Positions 1-8,021 of a stretch of 64,000 nt of DNA are shown here, piece by piece; position 1 is the first letter of the stretch, and every line of letters starts with the position of its first letter. The notes beneath the pieces were generated by a model, which saw nothing but the letters and a program-made list of their open reading frames with translations, did not search any database and had not been told where the DNA came from. The translations under genes were made by a program, and so were the position numbers. This DNA comes from an uncultured Ruminococcus sp. GTDB taxonomy: Bacteria; Bacillota; Clostridia; Oscillospirales; Acutalibacteraceae. The stretch covers positions 16,007-80,006 of the forward strand of contig CACYWT010000020.1 in assembly GCA_902778175.1 (NCBI GenBank), given 5' to 3'.

Positions 1-578
1 TCGATGATCTTGCCCACGCCGCCCTTTACGGACATGATGCGAAGCACCTCAAGAATGATATCCTTAGCGGATACCCATGGCTGGAGCTTGCCGGAAAGAT
101 TGATGCGGACCATTTTCGGCATGGATATGTAATAAGCGCCGCCGCCCATTGCAACCGCAACGTCAAGTCCGCCTGCGCCGATAGCGAGCATACCGATACC
201 GCCGCCTGTGGGCGTATGGCTGTCGGAGCCGATAAGAGTCTTGCCGGGCTTGCCGAAGCGTTCGAGATGTACCTGGTGGCAGATCCCGTTGCCGGGACGT
301 GAGAAATATATACCGTGTTTTTTACAGACGGACTGTATAAAACGATGGTCGTCCGCATTTTCAAAGCCTGTCTGGAGAGTATTATGATCAATATATGCAA
401 CGCTTTTCTCTGTTTTGACTCTCGGAACGCCGATAGCCTCAAATTCGAGATAAGCCATAGTGCCGGTAGCGTCCTGAGTAAGAGTCTGGTCTATTTTCAG
501 ACCTACCTCGCTGCCGACAGTCATCTCACCGCTGAGCAGGTGAGCCTTGATGATTTTCTGAGCAATAGTATAACCCAT
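1..578 (-). CDS. acn: Aconitate hydratase, N-terminal part (runs off window)
   Basis: Aconitase interconverts citrate and isocitrate through cis-aconitate with a [4Fe-4S] cluster. The reading frame opens at an ATG at 576-578 preceded by a GGAGGA ribosome site and stays open to the window edge, so only about 192 N-terminal residues are visible. Family words seen are the start GYTIAQKIIKAHL, then IDHNTLQTG, and SDSHTPTGGGIGMLAIGAGG, which is substrate-binding aconitase sequence. The cluster cysteines would lie beyond the edge. The form resembles the mitochondrial/AcnA-like aconitases rather than LeuC, though the aconitase/isopropylmalate isomerase superfamily is broad. With fumarase elsewhere in the window it suggests a partial TCA cycle feeding 2-oxoglutarate. 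Confidence 0.9.
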   Translation of the reverse strand, partial: MGYTIAQKIIKAHLLSGEMTVGSEVGLKIDQTLTQDATGTMAYLEFEAIGVPRVKTEKSVAYIDHNTLQTGFENADDHRFIQSVCKKHGIYFSRPGNGICHQVHLERFGKPGKTLIGSDSHTPTGGGIGMLAIGAGGLDVAVAMGGGAYYISMPKMVRINLSGKLQPWVSAKDIILEVLRIMSVKGGVGKII

Positions 579-689
579 TGTCCTTCCTCCTTAAAATATG
601 TATAAGCATAATTCGATAATTATACTATTATATTATCCATCAAAATGCCCGATTTGTCAATGGTCAATGTACGATCAGGCAAAAGAATG

Positions 690-712
690 ATCCCCGCTTA
701 CAGCAAACGGGG
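690..712 (-). terminator. Hairpin over the end of the first vanZ-like gene
   Basis: A CCCCG/CGGGG stem overlaps the TAA stop of the VanZ-like gene (698-700) and is followed on the minus strand by a short T-rich run. It is probably the 3' end of the minus-strand unit. The 579-689 stretch before the aconitase gene holds no gene. Confidence 0.45.
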
Positions 713-1258
713 AATGTTTTTGTTTTTATTCGTTTTTTTCCGGATAAGCGCGGCGGTAAGAAAGAGGATATATCCGATCAGTCCGCCTGTGAAATTCAGG
801 ATAACGTCGTCGATATCCGTTGTCCTGTAATATGTTCCGAGCAGCCAGCCTATGATCCACTGCATTGATTCTATCACAAGCGGAAGCGCAAGCAGCAGCG
901 GCAGTATGATAAGCGGATCTTTCTTTTTTATCATCACCGGAAGAAGGATCCCGAACGGTATTGTCAGCAGCACATTGCCGACGACCTGCATTACCATTGT
1001 TTTGTCGGAAGCATATTTTATCATATTGTTTATCGTATGGAAAGGAACGGTTTGCAAAAGCGCAGAGGTTTTTGCGGCAGGATTACCGTTGTCGCAGATC
1101 ACAGGAAAAAATGTTACAGTTATCAATGCCGTGAAATAAACAAAGGCGGTGGAAAATAATATGATGTTTTTCGGTTTTCTGCCGGAAAGCTTTCCGATCA
1201 CCAACACAGCAGCGAAAAGAATTGCTCCTGCGAGTACTGCATATTCTCTTCCTATCAT
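698..1258 (-). CDS. VanZ family membrane protein (distal copy)
   Basis: This is a 186-residue protein with four or five hydrophobic segments and the VanZ family pattern: an N-terminal helix, an NVLLTIPFGILLP helix, an ES..Q segment and a C-terminal DIDDVILNFTGGLIGY. VanZ was named for low-level teicoplanin resistance, but most family members have no known function. The ATG is set by an AAAGGAG site 7 bases upstream. It lies 39 bases downstream of a paralogue with the same architecture, so the pair looks like a tandem duplication transcribed together. The membrane location is clear. The substrate or phenotype cannot be read from sequence. Confidence 0.8.
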   Translation of the reverse strand: MIGREYAVLAGAILFAAVLVIGKLSGRKPKNIILFSTAFVYFTALITVTFFPVICDNGNPAAKTSALLQTVPFHTINNMIKYASDKTMVMQVVGNVLLTIPFGILLPVMIKKKDPLIILPLLLALPLVIESMQWIIGWLLGTYYRTTDIDDVILNFTGGLIGYILFLTAALIRKKTNKNKNIPRLL

Positions 1259-1297
1259 TCAGTTTCTCCTTTTGCAGTTATCATGGAAAGCGCTGAT

Positions 1298-1852
1298 CTA
1301 TTCAGTACTTCCCTTGAATTTTCTTCTGATCTTTTCCGGCAGCAGACGGTATATGAGAAATCCGAGCATTATCCCCGAAAAATTAAGAATAATATCGTCA
1401 ACGTCAAAAGTCCTGTACCATGTGCCGGTAATGATATCCAGAATAAGCTGGGTCAGCTCTATCCACAGCGGCAGCGCGGCAGCTGCGATAATACAGATAT
1501 ATTTATGCTTTATCGGGTAAAGCAATGCAAACAGCAGACCGAAAGGAACGGTCATGACAATATTTCCTGCGATCTGGACGAACGCATTGAAAGCGCTTGT
1601 TTCAGTAAGCTCCTCCGCAATAGTCATAAAAGGAATAAGCTTTATCCTGTCCGAAGGATCGGAGGAGGCTGCTGTCATGGAATTGTCAATGATCACCGGG
1701 AACATAGTCGCGCCGATCAGTGTCGTCATATACAGGATAAAGATGACATACAGCAGTATACGGTCATACTGTACTTTTCTTATGACTGCAATTGCCGCAT
1801 ATATTGCCGCAGCGGCGATGCCTGCGGCGGTCAGCCAGTATTCGCTTATCAT
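1298..1852 (-). CDS. VanZ family membrane protein (proximal copy)
   Basis: This VanZ-like protein of about 184 residues starts MISEYWLTAAG. It shares with its downstream neighbour the NIVMTVPFGLLFAL helix and the DVDDIILNFSGIMLGF C-terminal motif. The frame extends 11 codons upstream, but those codons lie in the inserted repeat at 1867-2008 and its edge, so the ATG at 1850-1852, preceded by GGATGG, is preferred. The repeat abuts the gene's 5' side and may have replaced or moved its promoter. The role is unknown beyond the family name; VanZ-like proteins are sometimes linked to glycopeptide or lipoglycopeptide tolerance. Confidence 0.78.
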   Translation of the reverse strand: MISEYWLTAAGIAAAAIYAAIAVIRKVQYDRILLYVIFILYMTTLIGATMFPVIIDNSMTAASSDPSDRIKLIPFMTIAEELTETSAFNAFVQIAGNIVMTVPFGLLFALLYPIKHKYICIIAAAALPLWIELTQLILDIITGTWYRTFDVDDIILNFSGIMLGFLIYRLLPEKIRRKFKGSTE

Positions 1853-1866
1853 TGAACCATCCGTTC

Positions 1867-2008
1867 TTAAGGCAACATCGCACAAAGACCGCCTTGCGGC
1901 TTAGCACCACATCTGCTTGCTCTTTTTCCGTCATTCTGCACAAAACTCGCTTGATAACCGTCAGGTTAACGGCGCTCGTTTTGCACAATCTGACGAATAT
2001 TGCCTAAA
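1867..2008. repeat. TIR repeat family copy A (3' portion deleted)
   Basis: It starts TTAAGGCAACATCGCAC and ends TATTGCCTAAA. The internal TTGATAACCGTCAGGTTAAC palindrome and the TTTTGCACA arm match the other copies of this family in the window. The segment with GCGCATCTGCGGC near the 3' end is missing, as is the GCCCGAAGGAAGTGCC module. It sits between the DUF6062 gene and the proximal vanZ-like gene. Confidence 0.85.
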
Positions 2009-2023
2009 ATATTCAGTGGGAAC

Positions 2024-2746
2024 TCACTGTTCTTCTTCTTCATAATCCCCGACGCCCTCGGACTCGATAACTCCGCCGGTCAGAAATTCGATGCTGCGTT
2101 CTATGCTGTCTTTTGTTCCGGAGAAATTATTGCTGCCGCTGTTGCGGTAGTCGAACATACTGCAGAAATGATGAACGTCCTCTCTGAGTTTTTCAAGATA
2201 ACCTCCCGTCAGACGGGATGTTTCCTCATAGAATGACTGATAGTTCTTTCCGAGTCCCTTCTGGTCAACATTCATCAGAAGATAGAAATGCTCAAGACAT
2301 ATGTACTGCTGCTGAGAGTAGAGCTGACGGAATTCAGGCTCGCTTATCCACATTGCATGAACTATGCGCACCATGTTTTCCATATTCTGTTTCAGGTCGC
2401 GGCAGATGAAACAGTCATGTATAAGAGCGTCAAGCCCCGCCATTTTTTTCTTGTCAGGCTTTTTCGGGGCGGTTTTCGGGATAAACTGTTCGGATATTTC
2501 CTGAAGATGACTTTCGAGTATCAGGGCGTTGGAAAGCCTTTTGCCGAGCCTTACCATCATCTCAAAATGACGGAAACAGAAACCCTGCTGATTTGTCTGC
2601 ACACGGACGCTCGGCTCCATCATAGCCGAACCCGTTATATATTCTGCCTTGCGCTCCTCAAGCATATCTCTCATTCTGCACATAGGGCATCTGTCCTTGG
2701 GCAGAAACACATCATTTATCGGTATACTGCAAATATTTTCCTGCAT
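2024..2746 (-). CDS. DUF6062 family protein
   Basis: This 240-residue soluble protein is of the type annotated DUF6062 in Oscillospiraceae and Lachnospiraceae. The N-terminus has CPMCRMRDMLEE at about residues 20-31, a centre with GFCFRHFEMM, then FICRD and ICLEHFYLL. Paired Cys and Cys/His motifs of this kind suggest metal or Fe-S binding, although no function is established. The ATG is supported by an AGGAGG site 7 bases upstream. The C-terminus is acidic (DYEEEEQ). It lies 72 bases downstream of the pseudouridine synthase gene on the same strand and probably belongs to the same transcription unit. Confidence 0.75.
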   Translation of the reverse strand: MQENICSIPINDVFLPKDRCPMCRMRDMLEERKAEYITGSAMMEPSVRVQTNQQGFCFRHFEMMVRLGKRLSNALILESHLQEISEQFIPKTAPKKPDKKKMAGLDALIHDCFICRDLKQNMENMVRIVHAMWISEPEFRQLYSQQQYICLEHFYLLMNVDQKGLGKNYQSFYEETSRLTGGYLEKLREDVHHFCSMFDYRNSGSNNFSGTKDSIERSIEFLTGGVIESEGVGDYEEEEQ

Positions 2747-2818
2747 GATATCTCCTCCTGAAATAATATCCCGGGACCCCCCGGCTTGCCTGTCTGCGCC
2801 GCAGCAAAAGCTGTTCTG

Positions 2819-3772
2819 TTATTTACGGATCAGCTCTGTAAACCATACTTCCGGCGCAGTAAAGGTCTTTCCGTTAAGATAATTCAGCGCTCCTCCGTCC
2901 GTGGTAAAGCGGAAGCTCAGCTTATATGAATACAATGCCTGCCATTTCATTCCCAGACGGCGGTTCGTTTCGTTTTTTCCGTATTTTCCGTCGCCTGCAA
3001 GCGGATGACCGATATGCGCCATATGAGCGCGTATCTGGTGAGTGCGTCCCGTGAGAAGCTCAACTTCAAGCAGGCTCAATCCGTTCTTCTCTGCGAGCAC
3101 CCTGTATTTTGTGCGTATCTGTTTGCTGTCGGGCGTGGGCTTGTCCGAGATATATACTCTGTTCTGCTTTTCGTTTTTTTCGAGGTAAGCGGTAAGCACA
3201 GCTTCCTTTTTATCGAAAACACCCACAGCAAGACAGAGATATATTTTTTCCAGTTCTCTGTCCTTGAGTTTCTGGTTCATTATGCGCAGAGCCTCGGCAT
3301 TCTTTGCGGCGATGACTATTCCTCCGGTATTGCGGTCGATACGGTTGACGAGAGCAGGCGCAAAGGACTGCTCGTCCTTGGGGTCGTATTCGCCCTTATC
3401 GTAAAGATAATGCTGCACCCTTGCGATAAGCGAATCAAAATGATAGTTTTCGTCAGGGTGAACGATCAGTCCCGGCTTTTTGTTCAGCAGGATTATATTG
3501 TTATCCTCATAGACTATATCCAGCTTTACGGGCGCTTTCATGAAATCATAGACTTCCTCCGACGGCTCGAAGAACTCGTCCTTGATAAAGAAAGTCAGTA
3601 TATCGCCCTCTTTCAGACGGGTATCAATATCGCATTTTTTTCCGTTCACCTTTATGCATTTTTTTCTGATATATTTGTACATCAGCGACTGCGGCATATT
3701 TTTGAATCTTTTCGTCAGAAATTTGTCAAGTCTTTGCTGTGCGTCATTTTTTCCTATTTCCAGTGTTCTCAT
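2819..3772 (-). CDS. RluA family 23S rRNA pseudouridine synthase
   Basis: This protein isomerises specific uridines in RNA to pseudouridine. The 317-residue protein has an N-terminal S4 RNA-binding domain (about 12-70) and an RluA catalytic domain. The catalytic Asp lies in NRIDRNTGG at about residue 146; the family form is HRLDxxTSG, so His and Ser are replaced by Asn and Gly here. Downstream words RTHQIRAHMAHIGHPLAGDGKYG are typical of RluA/RluC/RluD. The ATG follows GGGAGATAAT. The gene starts 22 bases after the purine nucleoside phosphorylase gene. Which uridine it modifies (RluC, RluD or another type) cannot be assigned from sequence. Confidence 0.88.
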   Translation of the reverse strand: MRTLEIGKNDAQQRLDKFLTKRFKNMPQSLMYKYIRKKCIKVNGKKCDIDTRLKEGDILTFFIKDEFFEPSEEVYDFMKAPVKLDIVYEDNNIILLNKKPGLIVHPDENYHFDSLIARVQHYLYDKGEYDPKDEQSFAPALVNRIDRNTGGIVIAAKNAEALRIMNQKLKDRELEKIYLCLAVGVFDKKEAVLTAYLEKNEKQNRVYISDKPTPDSKQIRTKYRVLAEKNGLSLLEVELLTGRTHQIRAHMAHIGHPLAGDGKYGKNETNRRLGMKWQALYSYKLSFRFTTDGGALNYLNGKTFTAPEVWFTELIRK

Positions 3773-3794
3773 ATTATCTCCCTGGCAAAGGAAA

Positions 3795-4502
3795 TCAGCA
3801 TTGTATTGCTGTTTCCAGTGCGATATTTATCATATCATTGAATGTACTCTGACGTTCATCGGCGCTGCATTCCTCTCCTGTCAGGGGACAGTCGGATACC
3901 GTACATATGCAAAGCGCGTTTTTGCCTGTGCGCGCAGCATTATAATACAGAGCCGCGCTTTCCATCTCGACAGCCAGCACGTTCATTTTGCGCCAGTCCG
4001 CAAGGCTGCCCGTATCGTTATAGAAGGTATCGCTGCACAGGATCGTCCCGACATGGACGTCTATGCCTGCCTTTTCGGCAGCCTCGTCCGCCTTTTTCAG
4101 CAGATCATACGAAGCCGCCGCAGCAGGACGGCATGGCAGACCGTACTGGTCGGCATAGCTTGAGGCGGTGCATGAAGCTATCGCAAGGATAACATCTCTC
4201 AGATGAATATTTTCGCTTATTCCTCCTGCTGTCCCGATGCGGATAATGTTTTCCACTTCGTAGAACGAAAACAGCTCATAGGAGTATATTCCAATAGACG
4301 GCATACCCATGCCGCTTGCCATTACAGATACGGCTTCTCCCTTATAGCTGCCTGTGTAAGCATACATTCCGCGGACTTCATTTACAAGCCTTGCGTCATC
4401 AAGGAAATTTTCCGCAATATATTTTGCCCTGAGCGGATCGCCGGGCATAAGCACTGTTTTTGCGATATCACCGTTTTTCGCGCTGTTGTGAGGTGTTGAC
4501 AT
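3795..4502 (-). CDS. deoD: Purine-nucleoside phosphorylase, DeoD type
   Basis: The enzyme cleaves purine (deoxy)ribonucleosides with phosphate to give the base and (deoxy)ribose-1-phosphate in the cytosol. The length of about 235 residues is normal for the hexameric DeoD form. Diagnostic words are VLMPGDPLRAKYIAENFL near the N-terminus, VSVMASGMGMPSIGIYSYEL, the substrate-binding VEMESAAL, and TVSDCPLTGEE with the catalytic Asp. Two ATGs lie 6 bases apart. The second (4500-4502) has AAGGAG at 9 bases and gives MSTPHNSAKNGD, matching the usual MxTPH start, so it is preferred over 4508. The gene is in a minus-strand run with LUD and AAA-CYTH genes. Confidence 0.95.
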   Translation of the reverse strand: MSTPHNSAKNGDIAKTVLMPGDPLRAKYIAENFLDDARLVNEVRGMYAYTGSYKGEAVSVMASGMGMPSIGIYSYELFSFYEVENIIRIGTAGGISENIHLRDVILAIASCTASSYADQYGLPCRPAAAASYDLLKKADEAAEKAGIDVHVGTILCSDTFYNDTGSLADWRKMNVLAVEMESAALYYNAARTGKNALCICTVSDCPLTGEECSADERQSTFNDMINIALETAIQC

Positions 4503-4566
4503 TATCATTCACTCCTTATGAACTTGATATTCTTAATAGAAACAGCAATCCGTGCTTGCGCATTTA

Positions 4567-5220
4567 TCAGTATCCGAGTTCTTCTCCGACGATAATGACC
4601 TTGATGCGGTCCTTTTTTCGCTGCTGCGCAGATACAAGATAATTGCAGCAGATCCTTCCCTCGCTGCGGCAGCCGTCGCAGGCAGCGCTGTCCTCTTTTT
4701 TCAGGGAGATACATTCGCCCGTTGCCGCGCATGGAGTATCGCAGGAAAGACGGACGGTATTTTTCGGCGCTGCGGCAGTTTTCACTCTGTTTACTGCTGC
4801 GCGGATATCGGGAACGATCTTGTTGCAGCCTGCAACAACGATAACGCTTTCGGGACCGTATGCGATGGCGGCGATACGGTTTGAATTTCCGTCTACGTTA
4901 TAAAGCTCGCCGTTTTCGGTTATGGCGTTTGCGCTTGTGAGATAAACATCTGCAAAGAAGCTTTTGCGGTATATCTCTTCTTTCTGTTCGCGGGTGATGC
5001 CGGGGGCGCCCCTGTCAAGATAATTGTAATCTCCGTTTGAAACAAGTCCCGTAATACCTGTCTGTTCAAGCGTGACTGAGCCGCCGTGAGTTACTGTGCA
5101 GCCCTTTTTCAGCATTGATGCGACAAGCTCCTTTGCCTCGGCGGCATTGTTTGCGAAAAATGCCTGCATATTGTTCCTGCGAAGCGCTGCCATTGTTTTT
5201 TCGATGATTTCCATGTTCAT
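4567..5220 (-). CDS. LUD domain protein (lactate utilisation LutC-like)
   Basis: This protein of about 217 residues matches the LUD (DUF162) family: GCTVTHGGSVTLEQTGI in the first third, AVYLTSANAIT-like sequence in the centre, GPESVIVVAGCNKIV and a cysteine-rich C-terminus (CDTPCAATGEC, CDGCRSEGRICC). LutC works with the Fe-S protein LutB in lactate oxidation. No lutA or lutB is adjacent, and the small stand-alone LUD proteins of clostridia have no fixed role. The start MNMEII is set by AAGGAGG 8 bases upstream. It follows the AAA-CYTH gene by 13 bases, suggesting co-transcription. Confidence 0.82.
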   Translation of the reverse strand: MNMEIIEKTMAALRRNNMQAFFANNAAEAKELVASMLKKGCTVTHGGSVTLEQTGITGLVSNGDYNYLDRGAPGITREQKEEIYRKSFFADVYLTSANAITENGELYNVDGNSNRIAAIAYGPESVIVVAGCNKIVPDIRAAVNRVKTAAAPKNTVRLSCDTPCAATGECISLKKEDSAACDGCRSEGRICCNYLVSAQQRKKDRIKVIIVGEELGY

Positions 5221-5233
5221 GATGATTTCCTCC

Positions 5234-6322
5234 TTAAATTTGCGCAAGTGTTGAATTTCTGTATTTTTCCTCTCCGGAAACTTCCCTGATGACCTCTATG
5301 AAATCCGGGAATATGATCTTCTGGTCTTCGCTGAGAAGTTCGATCTCCATTATCGCCTTATCCTGCCAGAACGGATAGACGTCTATCTCGAAATACTGGT
5401 TTTCGTAGATCAGACAGTAGCGGCTTTTGCGTATCTGACGCTTTGTCGTGTCGGCGTTCATAAGCAGCGCGAGATATTCGTCCTTGGTGATCCTGCGTTC
5501 CTCCTCGATTCGCTTTACGGAGCCGGATTTGACCTTTCGGGTATGGTAGTAGGTATAATTGCCGTCATAGCCGCGCTGCCGGACGCGGATCTCTTCTCCC
5601 GGAGGAGAGCTGAGATATGTCTGTATTATTTCTATCCTGCGGCAGTATGGCAGACAGTCAAGCATAAGCGGATCCGGATAGCGGATAAGAAATTTCCGTT
5701 CTATCTCCACAGGCTCGGGTACTCCTGCGAAAAGCTTTATCTCGTCGATCAGGCGTTTTATTTTGGTTTCAAAATCCGATTCATTGCCTATTACCCTGAG
5801 ATGCGGATGCCCCGTCCATGCCGCGATAAGCATATCGTCAAGCCTTGCCGCCTGTTCCGGAGTTTCGGTGCGCGCGGAATTGTTTGCGGTGGTATAGAAT
5901 TTTTCCGCGCCCTTTGCTGTCGTCACGAGGTGAAATACAGCGTCGTAATTATCCCTGAGTTCGACCTCGTTCACGCCCATTCTGAGCATTACGGTGCTGA
6001 ACTCCCCGGGTTCCATATAGACCTTATTGTCGATAAGACCTCTGTCGCAGACGATGAGGATCCTTTCCTCGTTCATTGAATATGCCGCCTGCTCAAAAAG
6101 CTTTTCCTTCTGCATCTGCATTTCCATCTGCAAAAGCTGGAAATCGGTATTCGTGCGGCAAGTCCACGGGGCAATGCCGCCGTTTATCAGCTCCGTTGCC
6201 GTTTCCTGCAAAAGCAGGACGCGGAAGCCCTCCTGAGTAAAGACATCTTTTACTCTTTCAATAGCGGTGGATTTTCCGCCGCAGGGACCGCCGGTAATTA
6301 CTATTTTTATTATATCCTTCAT
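5234..6322 (-). CDS. AAA_28 P-loop ATPase fused to a CYTH domain
   Basis: This is a two-domain protein of about 362 residues. The first half is a P-loop NTPase of the AAA_28/NadR-kinase-like type, with Walker A GGPCGGKST at about 11-19 and a Walker B-like LIVCDRGL at about 89-96. The second half is a CYTH (triphosphate tunnel) domain that begins with the signature ExExK as EIERKF at about 206-211. It continues with RVRQRG, KRIEEERRIT and an acidic EIELLSE strand, so the metal and triphosphate ligands look intact. CYTH domains hydrolyse or cyclise triphosphates, and the natural substrate here is unknown. A GTG nine bases upstream (6331) is an alternative start; the ATG has a GGTG-like site. 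Confidence 0.82.
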   Translation of the reverse strand: MKDIIKIVITGGPCGGKSTAIERVKDVFTQEGFRVLLLQETATELINGGIAPWTCRTNTDFQLLQMEMQMQKEKLFEQAAYSMNEERILIVCDRGLIDNKVYMEPGEFSTVMLRMGVNEVELRDNYDAVFHLVTTAKGAEKFYTTANNSARTETPEQAARLDDMLIAAWTGHPHLRVIGNESDFETKIKRLIDEIKLFAGVPEPVEIERKFLIRYPDPLMLDCLPYCRRIEIIQTYLSSPPGEEIRVRQRGYDGNYTYYHTRKVKSGSVKRIEEERRITKDEYLALLMNADTTKRQIRKSRYCLIYENQYFEIDVYPFWQDKAIMEIELLSEDQKIIFPDFIEVIREVSGEEKYRNSTLAQI

Positions 6323-6338
6323 AATTGACACCTGCCTG

Positions 6339-6662
6339 TCAGAAAATCAGACGCCATGCAAAAAACACTATAAGTACTTCTGTCAGCATAATAAGCGGAA
6401 GTCCTGCCATGAATTTCATATGCTTTGTTTTATGGTGTATTATGCGCATGGTAAGATACATTGCTATGCAGCCGCTCAGAGCGCCGAGCAGCAGCAAAGT
6501 CTTTTCCGGTACTCTTTGTTTTTTCTTTTTCGGCGGTCTGAGCTTTCTGTTATGTATTGCGATCCTTTTATCATAAACGGTAACGAATACCGCTATTGTA
6601 CTCATAATGACAAGATAAACGGTTCCTACCCATGTAAAAATATTTGCGAGCGGCATTTTCAT
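6339..6662 (-). CDS. DUF1294 membrane protein
   Basis: This small integral membrane protein of about 107 residues belongs to DUF1294. It contains the family words YDKRIAIHN, RVPEKTLLLLGALSG and HKTKHMKFMAGLPLI, with three or four predicted transmembrane helices. The function is unknown. The frame continues upstream, but the ATG at 6660-6662 has an AAAGGG site and gives a normal family start (MKMPLANIF). It is divergent from the GHL10 gene, whose start is 78 bases away, and lies 17 bases upstream of the AAA-CYTH gene on the same strand. Confidence 0.8.
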   Translation of the reverse strand: MKMPLANIFTWVGTVYLVIMSTIAVFVTVYDKRIAIHNRKLRPPKKKKQRVPEKTLLLLGALSGCIAMYLTMRIIHHKTKHMKFMAGLPLIMLTEVLIVFFAWRLIF

Positions 6663-6739
6663 CAATCCCTTTCCGAGATGAATAATCTGTCTGTTTCTAT
6701 TATATATTTTAAACAGACTAAAATCAAGGTCGTGATACA

Positions 6740-7996
6740 ATGAAAAAAATAATTCTGAAGATCCTGCCGCTTATTGCGGCAGTGGTTCTTCTTTGCGTTT
6801 CGGTCATGCTGTCTGTGCCGGAAGTGGACGTTTCATCTTCAAAGCAGGAAAGTCCCGCTGCGGAGGAAAAGCCATCTCTTCCGCCGGAAGAAAAAGAGGA
6901 GGAGATCTCCGCCGTAAAAACTGACGAACAGGAAATGCGCGCGGTATGGATCCCTTTCATGTCGCTTGATACCGGCGGCACCGACAGGAGTGAAAAAGCC
7001 TTTTCCGAAAGGATCGGTTCCATTATGAAAAAATGCAGGGAGATCGGCGCGAATACCGTTGTATTCCATGCAAGACCGTTTTCCGATGCGCTTTATCCAT
7101 CGGATATTTTTCCGTCGTCACATATAATAACCGGAAAACAGGGCGAGCAGCTTTCATACGATCCGCTTGCGATCGCCGTTGAAAGCGCAGGAAAGTACGG
7201 GCTGAAATTCCATGCATGGATAAATCCTCTGAGGGTGAGATTCAGCCAGAGCCCTCCCGAACTTTCGCAGGATAATCCTTATATGAAATGGAAGAACAAT
7301 TCCGATCCTGCTGATGACAGGTACACATTTACTTCTGACGGGAATATCTATTACAATCCTGCATATCCCGAAGTGCGGAAAATGATAATAGACGGCGCAA
7401 GGGAGATCGTCGGCAGATATGATATCGACGGACTGCAGATAGACGATTATTTCTATCCCGGTGAGGGCGGAGATTATGATGACAAGGAATATGAGGAATA
7501 TAAAAACGGGACGGACGGGCATTATCTTACAAAGGCTCAGTGGCGCCGGCAGAATATCAATATGCTCGTTTCCGGTCTGTATGATGCCGTACACAGCCGC
7601 AGCGGATGTGTTTTCGGCATATCTCCGCAGGGGAATACCGAAAATGACCTGAAAATGGGAGCAGATGTTTTTCTCTGGTGCAGTCAGAGCGGCTATGCCG
7701 ATTATATCTGTCCCCAGCTTTATGTCAGCGAGGATCACCCGGTCCTGCCTTTTGGCAAGGCTGCAAAACAATGGAAGGATATGGTAAAGCTGAAAGATCT
7801 GCGTCTGTATTTCGGTCTTGCGCTCTATAAAATAGGCACAGACGAGGACAGCGGAACATGGCTGAAAAAAAGCGACAATATCCGATCGCAGACAGAATAT
7901 ATCCGCAGTATCGGCGCAGACGGATATATGCTTTTCTCCTTCGGGGATATTTCAAAGCCGGAAGTCGGGAAGGAGCTTTTGAAGATCAGATCATAA
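6740..7996 (+). CDS. GHL10 family (DUF187) glycoside hydrolase-like exported protein
   Basis: This 418-residue protein has an N-terminal signal anchor (hydrophobic residues about 5-27) and an acidic, Pro/Glu-rich linker to about residue 60. A GHL10 (PF02638) TIM-barrel follows. Family words are MRAVWIPFMSL, NTVVFHARPFSDALYPS, HAWINPLRV and DGLQIDDYFYP, whose acidic residues are candidate catalytic groups, and later FGISPQGN. Such proteins are secreted or membrane-anchored putative glycosidases, possibly acting on peptidoglycan or surface glycans; none can be assigned a substrate from sequence. It is the first gene of a plus-strand series leading to the subtilase pair, 25 bases upstream of the first subtilase. 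Confidence 0.85.
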   Translation: MKKIILKILPLIAAVVLLCVSVMLSVPEVDVSSSKQESPAAEEKPSLPPEEKEEEISAVKTDEQEMRAVWIPFMSLDTGGTDRSEKAFSERIGSIMKKCREIGANTVVFHARPFSDALYPSDIFPSSHIITGKQGEQLSYDPLAIAVESAGKYGLKFHAWINPLRVRFSQSPPELSQDNPYMKWKNNSDPADDRYTFTSDGNIYYNPAYPEVRKMIIDGAREIVGRYDIDGLQIDDYFYPGEGGDYDDKEYEEYKNGTDGHYLTKAQWRRQNINMLVSGLYDAVHSRSGCVFGISPQGNTENDLKMGADVFLWCSQSGYADYICPQLYVSEDHPVLPFGKAAKQWKDMVKLKDLRLYFGLALYKIGTDEDSGTWLKKSDNIRSQTEYIRSIGADGYMLFSFGDISKPEVGKELLKIRS

Positions 7997-8021
7997 CGAT
8001 AGCCGGATATTTCATGAAAAG

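Noticed and set aside
26..442. Minus-strand ORF of 138 codons inside the aconitase region
   Set aside because: It is in another frame of the aconitase coding sequence, which has clear homology.
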